Shown: positions 9,736 to 20,959 of the stretch, one piece after another
Position numbering within the stretch: position 1 is the first letter of the stretch
Layout: every line of letters starts with the position of its first letter
Source of the DNA: Antedon mediterranea
Lineage: Eukaryota > Echinodermata > Crinoidea > Comatulida > Antedonidae
Length of the DNA: 64,000 nt
Assembly: GCF_964355755.1 (NCBI RefSeq)
Contig: NC_092679.1
Coordinates: 10,964,932-11,028,931 of the forward strand
Reading direction: 5' to 3'
Notes under the pieces: generated by a model
The model's database searches: none
What the model was told of the DNA's origin: nothing
What the model saw: the letters and a program-made list of their open reading frames with translations, nothing else
Made by a program: the position numbers and the translations under genes

Positions 9736-11578
9736 ATAACATCCTTACAACCAAGCTGGAGCGAACGTATGGTATCTCAGTTGTGGCAGTTATAAGACAA
9801 GAAATGGACGTCGAATTTGACAAGGTCTTTTTCTGGACAGACAGTATGATAGTTTTGAATTACATTCATAATAGAAATACGAGACTCAGTGTGTTCGTGG
9901 CCAACCGGCTACGCATGATTCATGAGGGCTCGGAACTTAATCAATGGTGTCATGTTAGGAGTAAAACCAATCTAGCTGACCTTGCATCTAATAAATGAGG
10001 ATGAGGTTGCTATGTGGCTATGAGATCCGTCGGAATGGCCACAGCTATTTCAAGGTAGTCCATTGAAAATTGATGATCCTGACGTAAAGGAAGTCTTTAC
10101 GGTAGTAGAACAAAACCGTTGGATGAATGATCTGATTAAGCGGTACTCTTCCTATCACAAACTAAAGAAGGCAGTCGTATGGTGGACTAAATTTATAGGT
10201 TACTTGTCCCACAAATCCGTAACACCAATAATAACAGCAACTGAAATGGAACAGGCCGAGATCAGATATGTACAGGAAGAGTTTTTCAACGAAGAGATTG
10301 ATGCGTTGAAGGGCCAAAGGGATGTGAAGAAAACTAGTTGCCTTGCAAAATTAAACCCGACCTTGGATAAATGTGTGCTAAAGGTTGGAGGGAGATTGAA
10401 GAATTCGGAGTTGGACGAAAATGCCAAGCATCCAATTGTATTGCCGAAGCATCGTCTTTCAGAGGTGATAATTAACGAGGTTCACAAGCGCACAGGTCAT
10501 TGTGGCAGGAATCAGTTAATTAACGAGGTGCGAAAGAAATTTAGGATTGTCACGCTTCCATCGGTTGCGAAAGCATGTGTTACGAGATGTGTCACTTGCA
10601 GAAGATACCAAAGAAAATCCGAAGAACAGCAGATGGCCGACCTTCCATCTAGCAGAGTATCCACAGGGAGTAGACTATTTGCTCATACAGACAGGCATCG
10701 ACTATTTTGGCCTGTTTGAGATAAAACGAGGACACTCAGTATTGAATCGATATGGTGTATTGTTTACATGTTTTACAACCAGAGCCGTACACTTAGAGGC
10801 AGCCCAATCTTTGACAGATTCATGCATAAATGCATTGAGGTTTCTGGCTAGACGCGGTCATGGCGTCAAGACCATTACTTCAGATAACGGAACAAATTTG
10901 GTAGGCGCAAGGACCGAATTGCGACAGGCCCTTAACAGTTTTGAACATGACAAGGTTCAGGAGAAGATGTTAGCAAACAGTATTGATTGGAAGTTTAACC
11001 CTCCAGCGGCATCACATTTTGGAGGCATATGGGAATGTTTAATAAGATCATCACGAAAGGTGTTATACGGTGTATTGAAGGAACAACCGTTAAGGCTTGA
11101 CGATGAAGGGCTTTGCACTCTGTTTTGTGAAGCAGAGAATATTCTGAATAGTCGCTCACTTACTATCAATCAGGACACGCCGGATGATTTTGAACCATTA
11201 ACCCCCAATCATTTGTTAATTGGAGCTAACGTAGCAGGCTATGCACCAGGAGTATTTGTCAAAAAAGACATAGTTAAAAGATGGAGGCAAATACAATACC
11301 TTACGGATTTGTTTTGGAGGGGTAGGAAAAACAAATATCTAACAACATTTCAAGAATGACAGCGATGGCACCGGTTAAGGAAAAACATAAGTGTCGGAGA
11401 TGTTGTAATACTGAAGGATAATTGTCCAAGAGGGCATTGGCCTATGGCTAAAGTGGAGTCAGTCTTCATTGGAGACAACAGTGTTGTCAGAGCATGCAAG
11501 GTAAAAACCCAAACGTCAACTTTGGTTAGACCTATTACCAAGGTTGTGCTACTGCTTGAAGCAGATGGAGAGGTGTAA
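9736..11578 (+). pseudogene. BEL/Pao LTR retrotransposon, 3' half (RNase H end, integrase, C-terminal domain)
   Basis: Frames in order are 9736-9998, 10003-10719 and 10690-11578. The first holds FFWTDSMIVLNYI and ends DLASNK (end of RNase H). Next come the WPQLF spacer and an HHCC zinc domain (VGGRLKN, RTGHCGRN, CVTCRRYQ). The integrase core has TGIDYFG (Asp), ITSDNGTN (Asp) and HFGGIWECL (Glu). The C-terminal DUF5641-like part has LTPNHLLIG and, after TGA at 11357-11359, RGHWPMAKV. Breaks are stops at about 10000 and 10050, a frameshift near 10690 and the TGA. Gag, protease and most of RT are missing. Confidence 0.9.
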
Positions 11579-11744
11579 ATTGTAGAAATTGCTTAGAAGA
11601 TAATCCAATTATATTGCCTTTAATTATTGTTTTGTTTAAGATATGGATTATATGTTACTAAACTTTATCAGTGTATTTATCAGTATATTGTGTGTAGTCT
11701 TGTTGTTGTCTACCTGAATCTAACTCCGTGAACAGAGGTTGTAA
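11579..11744. other. BEL 3' end remnant
   Basis: AT-rich sequence following the BEL stop codon at 11578. It may include the start of the BEL 3' LTR, but no second LTR copy exists here for comparison. Confidence 0.35.
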
Positions 11745-13790
11745 CACCAGAGGCTAAGTACACAGGTAATACTGGCAAGATGCAATGCTATAAATGCAAT
11801 GGAACTGGACATTTGCCCAGCAAGTGCAAATTCTTAAAGGCAGACTGCCGATTCTGTGGCAAACAAGGCCACATACAGGTCGCATATGCAGAGCAAAACG
11901 TCGAACCGCAGGAAAGCTGAACACCACAGCAAAACAAAAACAGAAAAAGTTCCAAAATCAAACCCAAGAAAGGTCCATACAGTCGATACCGACAGTGATA
12001 ATGAGCATCTATTCAGATTGGATGAAATAAACAAAGTTTCTTCTTATCATAAGGCAATATGGATAAAGCCAACAATTAACAACGTGGAAGTGGAAATGGA
12101 AGTAGACACGGGATCCGGACTGTCGATTATGTCAACAAAAGACTGGGAGCGGTATTTTCCGAACACACGATTGGAATCATGCACCCAAGTCTTCAAAACG
12201 TATTTTGGTGAACGTACAAAAGCGAGTGGCCAGCTCAGCGTGAATATAATGTACAATGAACAGCAACATAAAGGCAACTTACATATTGTCGACCATGGTG
12301 GCCCTCCACTATTTGGTAGAGAATGGTTGCAAGCAATTAAGCTACCATGGAGTAATTTGTTCCACGTAAAATCTAATGTTGCTATCACACAAGCCAAGAT
12401 CGATGTTATGATCAGGAAATTCCCGACGCTACTAACCAATAAGGTGAGGCTGCTGAAGAATAAAAAAGGAAAGCTATCGCTAAAGAAAATGCAACGCCCA
12501 TATTTTGCAAAGCTAGAAATGTCCCCTATGCGTTGAAACCGCTTGTGGAGGTAGAATTAAAACGTCTGCAAGAGGAGGGTATCATATCCCCAGTGGTCTT
12601 CAGCGAATGGGCAACTCCTGTTGTCCCTGTAGTTAAAGCAGACAAAACAATACGGCTATGCGGAGATTACAAGACTACGCTGAATAAGTACTTAAAGCCT
12701 GACAGGTACCCACTACCCAAAATCGAGGACATTTTTGCAAAGCTATCAAATGGAGAATAATTCAGTAAACTCGACCTCAAAAACTCTTACCAGCATTTGG
12801 AAATGGAAGATAAGGCAAAGAGCTACTAACCATCAACACACATAAAGGACTATTCAAAGTAATCTTGGATGATATGATCATCACAGGAAGGACAGATGAG
12901 GAACATCTAAAAAATCTAGAGCGAGTGCTAACGCAACTAAATAATCATGGCCTCAGCCTTAACAAAAGCCAAATCATGCGCAGGTTGCCAGCTACCGCAA
13001 AAGGAAGCACCCAAGGCACCCCTACATCCGTGGGAGTGGCCGGACAATGTTTTTGACCGCATTCACATAGACTACTACGCAGGACCGTTAGATGGTATGA
13101 TGTACTTGGTGGTGGTTGATGCCCATTCTAAATGGCCAGAGGTACTGGCAACCAAAGAAAGTACATCGTCGCAAACAATCACATTATTGTGAGGATTACC
13201 CAAGCAATTAGTATCTGATAACGGACCTCAATTTACATCAAAAGAATTCCAAGAATTTATGAAAATGAACGGTATCCGACACATCAGATCTGCGCCAAAT
13301 CATCCCGCTACCAATGGTTTAGCCGAAAGATTCGTTCAGTCATTCAAGGCAGCACTAAAATCGGCTAAAGGAGAAACACATTCTAAACAAATTAAGCTAG
13401 CCAACTTCCTACTCGCATATCGTAACGCACCGCATGCAACAACTGATGCAAGCTTAGCGAAATTGTTCTATGGCAGAGACCTTCGCACAAGACTGGACAT
13501 CATGCGACCTGACATGCAACAACGCGTTATGCAGAGACAAAGTAAACAGAGAGTAAGCCAGGGTAAAGAAAGAAACCTTGATATTGGGCAGAAGGTAGCT
13601 GCACGAGACTACCGCGGTAAAGATAAATGGATCGTGGGTGAGGTGATAGCGAAGCGTCAAAATATAGTGCGCCCCCCCCCCCCTCGCTTAAACAAGTAAC
13701 GAACTTTTGCGTGGGATTGAGAAGTCGCGCCAAAGTTTGTATGGTTAAGAAACAATGAATGAAAAGAGAAAAAGTGGAGGGATGTACTGT
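11745..13790 (+). pseudogene. Gypsy-1: Ty3/Gypsy polyprotein with large internal deletions
   Basis: Segments in order: gag zinc knuckles (CYKCNGTGHLPSKC, then CRFCGKQGH, 11779-11880), aspartic protease with VDTGSGLSIMS (about 12100) and RT start (LKRLQEEGIISP, RLCGDYKTTLNKY, then FSKLDLKNSYQHL). About 60 RT residues are then missing before LDDMIITGRTDEEHL. RNase H and the integrase zinc domain are gone. The integrase core follows at 12990-13690: HIDYYAG, LVSDNGPQF and TNGLAERFVQ (D, D, E). Stops and frameshifts occur at about 11875, 12530, 12760 and 13190. A C13 run at 13674-13686 marks the end of homology. Confidence 0.88.
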
Positions 13791-13793
13791 GCT
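13691..13793 (+). other. Junction segment with polypurine tract before the shared LTR
   Basis: Contains a purine-rich stretch at about 13757-13781 (AAAAAGTGGAGGGA) followed by TGTACTGTGC. This looks like a Gypsy polypurine tract and LTR start, probably that of Gypsy-1, placed 12 bp ahead of the Gypsy-2 LTR start. Confidence 0.45.
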
Positions 13794-13963
13794 TGTCACA
13801 TATCTATCTATATCAAATATATGTGTGTATGACGTCACAGTCGGGAGTTCCCAGAATGCTTGGAAATAAAGTTACACTCTCTCTCTCATTGATCTCATAT
13901 AGTCGTCTGTCATTTTATTTCTTGCAACTAATAATTGCAATATATACGTTTAACAACGTCACA
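13794..13963 (+). repeat. Gypsy-2 5' LTR (about 170 bp)
   Basis: Begins TGTCACATATC and ends ACGTCACA, directly before the primer-binding site. It contains an AATAAA signal (13865-13870) and a CT-rich tract (13879-13889). Most of it recurs at 18607-18624 plus 22774-22905 as the 3' LTR, which is interrupted by a 4.1 kb element. Confidence 0.85.
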
Positions 13964-13978
13964 TGGTGTCAGAAGTGG
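13964..13978 (+). promoter_or_regulatory. Gypsy-2 primer-binding site, tRNA-Leu type
   Basis: TGGTGTCAGAAGTGG complements the 3' end of eukaryotic tRNA-Leu including CCA. It lies directly after the LTR. Reverse transcription of Gypsy-2 would start here. Leu-primed Gypsy elements are known in sea urchins. Confidence 0.8.
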
Positions 13979-14006
13979 TGCATTTTATTGTGTAAAATAA
14001 TTTGCA

Positions 14007-14340
14007 ATGGAATCATTCAGGTTTAAAACCCCTGAAAGTTTTGATTTTGATGGGCCAAGCATTTCCACGCAGTGGAAACGATGGAAGCAGCGCTTCGATT
14101 TATTCATGACAGCCACCGATTCAAACGGCAAGGGCGATAAAACGAAAATAGCGATCCTGCTCACGGTACTCGAAAAACGAGGGCTTGAAATTTTCAACAA
14201 TTTTACATATGTTGAGGGTGAGTCAAAAGATAATTATGACAATGTATTAACCAAGTTTGAGAACTACTGTAAAAAGAGAGATCCAGTCATGGCCATGCGA
14301 GCCAAATTTTGGTCGTATCAACGACCAGAAGGGCAAGGTT
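14007..14340 (+). pseudogene. Gypsy-2 gag, N-terminal part
   Basis: The ORF starts MESFRFKTPESFDFDG and contains WKRWKQRFDLFM and FWSYQRPEGQG, the usual Gypsy gag N-terminus. It begins 28 bp after the primer-binding site. At about 14335-14340 it is cut by a Harbinger transposon. The remaining gag, protease and RT never resume, so about 2 kb has been lost. Confidence 0.82.
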
Positions 14341-16614
14341 AAAGCTGCTTTCACATCGCGCCCGGATTCGGTCCGGCGCCGTGAGAAAATATCGCGAGCG
14401 TTGAGCGCGCTTTCACATCGAGCACGAATTCGGTTGTTCGTGTCACGTACGTTTATTTTGAATTCAACCAAGTGGAACCAACATTGCAATTTTTGCAATG
14501 GAAATCTTTGACAGCGATAGCGATGATCTTGCAAAGCTTAGCCTCTGGCTAAACAAAAAACGCGAACGACAATGGGTCAACATTGTCAATAAAAAAAGAA
14601 AGACGCATGGTCAGTTCGAAACTTTAGTCAGAGAAGATCTTGAAGTGGATCCCGACAAATTTTTTAATTTCTTTAGGTAAGTCTCTAGGCTAACTTATCT
14701 ACTGTTTAGTGTGTGTGTCGATGTCATGAACTTAATTGTTAATTATAGCCTAGTCCGACGGTCAATTGCAACAATATTATGTCATGAGTTTTTTCCGTTA
14801 TCTTTTTAACTGAATGTGAATAGTTTTTATAATGATAATGATTTGAGCTTAATCTTAACTAGGCCTAGGCCTATATATATTGTCGCGTTAAGTTCTTTGT
14901 TAGTTAGGCCTTACATTTTTCAAACTTAGTGTTTATGATATAGGCCTATGTTAGGCCTATACATTGTGTGTCAATGGAAGGAAATAAATGAATGAACAGG
15001 GTAGACGATTAGGCCTACAATGTCATAAGCTTATTAGTTTTTGTAACCTGTAACACCTATTATTGTAGGCCATATAAAATCTACTAAAATATTGATTTCT
15101 GTTGATATTACAACTTGTCTGACTGACTTACTGCATTCATCATTTTTATGTTTTTATTCTCTTCCAGAATGACTGTTCAATTTGAGATATTATTTGATTT
15201 AATTAAGGATGACATCTCAAAAACAGATACAAATTTCAGAAAGAGCATCACACCCAGAGAGCGCCTAGCAATATGTCTAAGGTACGTAAGATTTGATTCT
15301 GCTAGTAGTGCAATTTTTATTGACCTAATATACTGCTCCAAGTGTGTACTAGCCTATAGTAAAACATGATACGATATAGAAAGCCATGTGGGTAACACCT
15401 CGCATCTTTATTAAGTGATGCGCACGATACTTAAACCTTTGTAATAAAAAAAAAAACCCAATGTCAATGTTTAGTGCTTATGAAGAGCCGCGCTAATAAG
15501 TAGGACATTTATGATAATTGAACACATAGAAAAAAGGCGTTTTTATGCAGACCTACATTGAGTTTATATATTTTTTGTATATCTTTCTCTAGATTCCTTG
15601 CCTCAGGAGACAGTTATACCTCTCTGCATTACAATTTCCGTGTAGGAATTAGCACAATAAGCGCGATAGTCTTGGAGGTGGCAGATGCTATCTGGAAAAA
15701 ACTCCAACCAGTATATATGGCCCCGCCTACTAAAGATGAATGGGCCGACATATCAGCCGATTTTGAAAGACGGTGGAATTTCCCAAACTGCGTCGGAGCC
15801 ATTGACGGGAAGCACGTAACAATCAAAGCCCCTGGCAATTCTGGTTCCCTATTTTATAACTACAAGGGAACCTACTTCATTGTGTTAATGGCCTTAGTAG
15901 ATGCAAATTACAATTTCATCTGTGTAGACGTTGGCAACTATGGTTCTAGCAGTGATGGAGGAATTTTCTCTAGAATGCAATTAAAAATTGCTTTAGAAGA
16001 AAATACTTTAGGCATACCACCACCTAAAGTTTTACCAGATATGCCAGAGTTGGGTCCAGTGCCCCATGTGATTGTAGGGGATGAAGCATTCCCCCTCAAA
16101 ACAAACGTCATGAGACCATACCCAGGTAATAAGACAGACTGATTTTTATTTTATTATTTATTGCGGTGGCAGGTCTAAAAAAATATAGCAATACTTTGTT
16201 GACACCAACACATCATAAAGAATTATTAAATAGAATTATTTATATTTCAGGTAAAAAACTTGACAGAAAAAAAAGGATATACAACTACCGCCACAGCCGT
16301 GCTAGGCGAATCTCTGAAAATGTCTTTGGCATCCTGGCCAACAAGTTTCGCATTTTTCATCGTAAGCTGGAGCTGAAGCTGAAGCCGGCCAACGTGGACA
16401 AAGTTGTACTGTGTGCAACAGTCCTGCATAATTTTATACGTAAAACGGGGCCAACACCAATGGGGTCAGATGATCCAGATATATCATCAATAGAATCAGT
16501 AGAAGGCCTACTCAGTTTGGAGCACAGTGGGTTCCACAGTAGCAAAGACGCTATTGACGTCCGAGAAAAACTGTGTAAATGGTTCAGTTCTGATGTTGGT
16601 ATTGTCTCGTGGCA
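14341..16614 (+). mobile_element. PIF/Harbinger DNA transposon, right end missing
   Basis: The left end follows GGTTA and starts AAGCTGCTTTCACATCG. A second GCTTTCACATCG word at about 14410 is a subterminal repeat. Harbinger elements insert at 3-bp TTA/TAA, which fits the left flank. The transposase gene is complete to its natural C-terminal VSWQ, after which the sequence jumps straight into Gypsy-2 pol near 16614. The 3' UTR and right terminal repeat were therefore deleted together with Gypsy sequence. Confidence 0.82.
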
Positions 16615-16648
16615 GGACCGAATATGTCTACCATCAGCGGTCCTATGA
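14498..16648 (+). CDS. Harbinger (DDE_Tnp_4-type) transposase, four exons
   Basis: Exons 14498-14676, 15168-15281, 15593-16125 and 16251-16648 join in frame at GT/AG introns. The N-terminus has LDxxI-type helices and TNFRKSITPRERLA. The catalytic region shows VGAIDGKHV, FICVDVGNYGSSSDGG and IVGDEAFPLK, and the last exon has YNYRHSRARRISEN and LHNFIR. These match the nuclease of PIF/Harbinger transposons, whose partner Myb-like protein is not found here. The final residues after SWQDR are read from Gypsy-2 in the wrong frame. No internal stops, so the copy looks young apart from its lost right end. Confidence 0.85.
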
Positions 16649-18455
16649 GAGAGTTATTAAAGAAGGAAGTAGCGTGGTCTTGGGAAGAACGCCACGACCA
16701 ATCGCTAAAACATTTGCAGAGTTTGTTAAGCTCAGAGCCAGTACTTAAGTACTTTGATCCGAATAAAGAAGTAGTAATCCAATGTGACGCATCATCTTTT
16801 GGACTAGGAAGTGTTTTAATGCAAGATGGTCACCCGATACGCTATAGTTCGCGATCACTAACGTCAGTCGAAATGAACTATTCTCAGATAGAAAAAGAAA
16901 TGCTAGCTATTTGTTTTTCACTTGAAAGGTTTAACAACTATGTCTACGGACGTTCAGTTACGATCCAGTCTGATCACAAACCTCTTGAGTCAATCACAAA
17001 GAAACCAATTCACAAGGCGAGTCCCAGATTACAGCAGATGATGCTACGACTATTAAAATATGATATAAATGTCACATATGTTCCAGGTCGTGAAATGTAT
17101 ATCGCGGACGCACTGAGCAGAGCGGTTCCGATGGAAACTGTCACGAATGATCCTGAAATTCTACAATATCGTATACATGCCGTACATGAGCTGTTGAGTA
17201 TGAGTAAAGCTAGAATAACGGAATACAACAAGCGACTAACGAGGACGAGACACTAAAGGAACTATCGAAACAGTGCCATATTGGCTGGCCTGAGCGACGT
17301 CGGTCAGTCAGCGTAAAGATAAGACAATTTTGGCCGATGCGTGACGAAATTTATGAACACGAGGGACTAATGTTTATTGGGCAGAAATTGATAGTACCAG
17401 AAAGCAAACGAGAATTCATGCTTAACCGCATTCATGATGGTCATTTAGGAATAGAGAAATCCAAGGCCAGAGCCAGAGAGTTGTTGTACTGGCCCGGTAT
17501 CACCAATGCGATTCATGACATGGTATCAAGATGTACGACATGTGCGAAGTACAAACGGAAAAATCAACGTGAACCAATGATACCTCACGAAATACCTGAA
17601 ATACCCTTCTATAGAGTTGGGGCAGACATTTTCAACTTTGGAGGAAATGATCACTTAGTAGTTGTAGATTATTATTCAAAATATCCCGAAGTCGTAACGC
17701 TACGCAACAAAACTGCCAAAGAAGTAATCGGCAGGCTAAAAGCGATTTTCGCGACATTTGTAAGCGACAACATGCCTTTCGCAAGTTTTGAAATGAAAGA
17801 GTTTGCTAAATCATGGGGGATAGAACTAATCACATCGTGCCCCACCTATGCACAAAGCAATGGTCAAGCTGAACGGTGCATACAGACAGTCAAGCAATTG
17901 TTGAGGAAAGCCGCTGATGACTTTCACGGAGACTTTCATTTAGCTTTACTCGCTTATCGAGATGCGCCGTTGGGAGGTATCGGCAAATCTCCAGCACAGT
18001 TGCTGATGAACAGAAGGCTTAGAACACGAATTCCTATCGCATGCGAGCAACTTAAGCCTACACTGATTCCAGACGCACATAATTCGTTGATCGTCAGACA
18101 AGACAAACAGGCGGAATATTACAATCGTGGAACGCGAACGCTGCAATCACTGAAAGGAAACGAGATAGTCCGTCTCAACAAAGGCCGAGAATGGGTCCCC
18201 GCGAAAGTGTTATCTGTTACCCCGAGATCATATATGGTCGCTACGCAAAACGGACAAGTGTATAGACGCAATCGCCGACAATTAAATCAATTACATGAAG
18301 AAGATATTAATGTTGAAGGGGAAGTGGATGAAACTCCTATCGAAACTCCGCCGAGGACACCTGATCCTCAAAAGGAAGAGGTAGTCATGACCAGACCAAA
18401 GCGAAATAGACGTGTACCCAAACATTTCGATGATTTCATAATGGACAAATACTAA
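16615..18455 (+). pseudogene. Gypsy-2 pol: RT tail, RNase H and integrase
   Basis: Resumes in the RT/RNase H tether (MSTISGPMRELLKKE). RNase H shows IQCDASSFGLGSV, EKEMLAI, QSDHKPLE and YIADALSRA. A 1-nt frameshift at about 17235 leads to the integrase frame (17240-18455). This has the zinc domain (HLGIEKSKAR, CTTCAKYKRK) and core motifs VGADIFNF, VSDNMPF and NGQAERCIQ. The region before VSDN is about 10 residues short. The C-terminus (RPKRNRRVPKHFDDF) ends at TAA 18455, followed by a 150-bp 3' UTR. Confidence 0.9.
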
Positions 18456-18592
18456 TTAAAAGACTCATTGTTCATAATTTCTCTGCCAGATATTCATGTT
18501 TTATTATACCCCAAATGTTTACATCATCATAGTTTAATTGTTTCATTAAGAGTTTGATATTGTGATTACGATTGTTGTTGTTGTTAATGTTT

Positions 18593-18606
18593 AAGAAAAA
18601 GGGAGA
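18593..18606 (+). promoter_or_regulatory. Gypsy-2 polypurine tract
   Basis: AAGAAAAAGGGAGA directly precedes the 3' LTR start (TGTCACATATC). It would prime plus-strand DNA synthesis. Confidence 0.85.
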
Positions 18607-18624
18607 TGTCACATATCTATCTAT
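18607..18624 (+). repeat. Gypsy-2 3' LTR, first 18 bp
   Basis: TGTCACATATCTATCTAT matches the start of the 5' LTR. The next LTR base is found only at 22774, after the inserted element. Confidence 0.85.
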
Positions 18625-19540
18625 TAGTGTAGGCTGGTATGTCGTTTATATGAATGTCGTGTATATTTTTTGTTAAAAGCAAACTTTGACTTTATTTCAT
18701 ATCTTGATAATATAAGGAATGAAAAAAAATATGTTGCTATTTTTTCTAAAGAAATTTAAAGGACCAAATTCAAGATGGCCGCCAACATTCAAATAACCCT
18801 ATTTAAAACCAGAATATCACCAACACAAATTATGAATGTGGAACAAGTCCGTTTTGATGGTATTACACATACAATCTATGTACATGTTATGTATACATAA
18901 ACTATGTAAAGCGATAATCTGTCGGCCATCTTGGATTTCAAAATGGCCGCCACTAAAAATTAAATTCTTTAAATAATTTTTGTTGTTTGTACACAATGTT
19001 CTAAAATAGTCACTTCTCATAGGATTGTCTAAATATAAGGCTGTCTAAAGTTGTCAATGTTCTCTATATAATAGATATATAATACCAACCCCTACTACTG
19101 TATGACTCTTTGAACTACCTAATCGTTCAAAGTTGGAGTTGCAAAAGTATGGAACAACTTACAAATTGATATCAAATATTCAGCAACAATTACTTCTAAA
19201 TCTGAATTATAGATCTCATTTCTTTTCATAAAAGTGAAACTTTTATTTCAATGTTTGTATCTCGAACAGGACCACAATATAAAACAAGTGTATTTATACC
19301 TTATTAGCAATTATACCCGCCCCAGGGCGGGTTTCTAAATTAATTTAAAGCCGCCTCAGACCCCAGTGTCTCCCTCTACCCACCAACCTCCACCCCTCTT
19401 CAATAACATCCCACACTATTTTTTTTAAACAAATTCTTCCCAAGACAAATTTCAATTCAACTTTAGGGGTAGGGGTATACATAGCTATGATAGGCCTATG
19501 TTTTAAGTACCGTACGTTGTAAACTGTGTAAATGAATATA

Positions 19541-20086
19541 GTCCAGGAGTAATTAGACTTTGAGGTAGAAATAAATATGCTAAAGCTGAATTTTTCAGGA
19601 TAGGTCCCTAATGTTGTCTGAAACAACATACTAAAAGTCCCCGGGTTTCCCCGTTGTGCTTCAACCCGATAGCGCCATTTTTCAAAATGGCGGCCATCTT
19701 AAAATTATTTACCATATGCTGACAACCAGTAGGTGTAAGTAAACAATCTTGGTGTCAAAATACTCAGAAGACCCATATTTATATTCACTGTAATGAAAAA
19801 GTTTAACAAAAAATGGTCAGAAATGCCTGTTTTGACCTTTGACCCTAAATTTGGATTATCTCAATATCTCATCAACGACTGGCCGTAGAGACTTCAAAGT
19901 TGTCCCAAATTATTCAGAAGATGGCCGCCATTTTGAAAAATGGCCCAATCAGATTGAAGCACAACGGGGAAACCCGGGGACTTTTAGTATGTTGTTCCAG
20001 ACAACATTGGGGACCTATCCTGAAAAATTCAGCTTTAGCATATTTATTTCTACCTTTGGCGCTTTTTTTGTCTAATACTCCTGGAC
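19541..20086. repeat. Inverted repeat (fold-back) with ~160-bp arms
   Basis: Arm 19541-19700 and arm 19918-20086 are near-perfect reverse complements. Both share the words CCCGGGTTTCCCCGTTGTGC, TTCAGGATAGGTCCC and AAAATGGCGGCCAT. The 217-bp spacer carries one copy of the dispersed TTTGACCTTTGACC module. The arms are one mismatched hairpin when single-stranded. Confidence 0.8.
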
Positions 20087-20588
20087 TAATAGGTGTCATA
20101 TTGGCGGATATATATATAATTTAGATACTGCAGTCCCCAGCCTTCTTTCTCCTATCACCATCCCAGCCACAATAACAAACCTAATTCCTCCCATGGAGAG
20201 TTCAAATGTAGTAACTTTTCCTAGTAGAATTCCAATCACGTTATACTTCATTACGCCAGTATTTCCGCTCCTCTTCCTCCCTCCCAACACATCCCAGATA
20301 CTGGGTGATTGTGACGTTTCCGGTACAAATTATGTTATCCATTACTACCAAGTTGTCATAACCCCTCAGTGCCAGTTTTCAGATCCAGTTTAAAACATTC
20401 CCAGTACAGTTTTCCTCCCACACAGTTCCAGTTAATTTGATAGCCTACTACCCCTAGCTTAAGCAAAATTAAATTCCCGGTACAATTGCGGTCATTTTGA
20501 TACCCCATATGTATGGTTACGTGCTGAAACAGAACAAACATCGGAAGTGAGGAAAAGTGGGCCATTTTGACCACATTTTGGCCCCTAA

Positions 20589-20746
20589 TGCTTGGTTCCC
20601 ACTAGAGACGCAACACAACGACGTAACGCAACGTAAGGGATTTGACCAATCACAAGCGATGGATTTATTTGACGGTCGCTTGTCATTGGTCAACTGGTTT
20701 GCGCTGCGTCTACGTCCTTGCGTTGCGTCCTAGTGGGAACCAAGCT
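20589..20746. mobile_element. 158-bp MITE with 16-bp terminal inverted repeats and TAA flanks
   Basis: Ends GCTTGGTTCCCACTAG (20590-20605) and CTAGTGGGAACCAAGC (20730-20745) match exactly. TAA lies on both sides (20586-20588, 20747-20749). Inner ACGCAAC-type words also pair. The 3-bp TAA duplication suggests mobilisation by a Harbinger transposase. Confidence 0.75.
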
Positions 20747-20959
20747 TAACTTGGATCCTAGATGGCGGATGATGTTCAAATGTAGTTTAGAACTTTCCCG
20801 GTACAATTCTGGTCATTTTGATAATATGTAAGGTTATTTGCAGTAACAAAATTTGTCTTTCACTTATAATATAGATTGTGAAATCCTGTATAAATATGGT
20901 GTTAAATAATAAATGCGTTATTGCCATGTAATTCAATGTCTGAAACTTCAGGGCCATGG

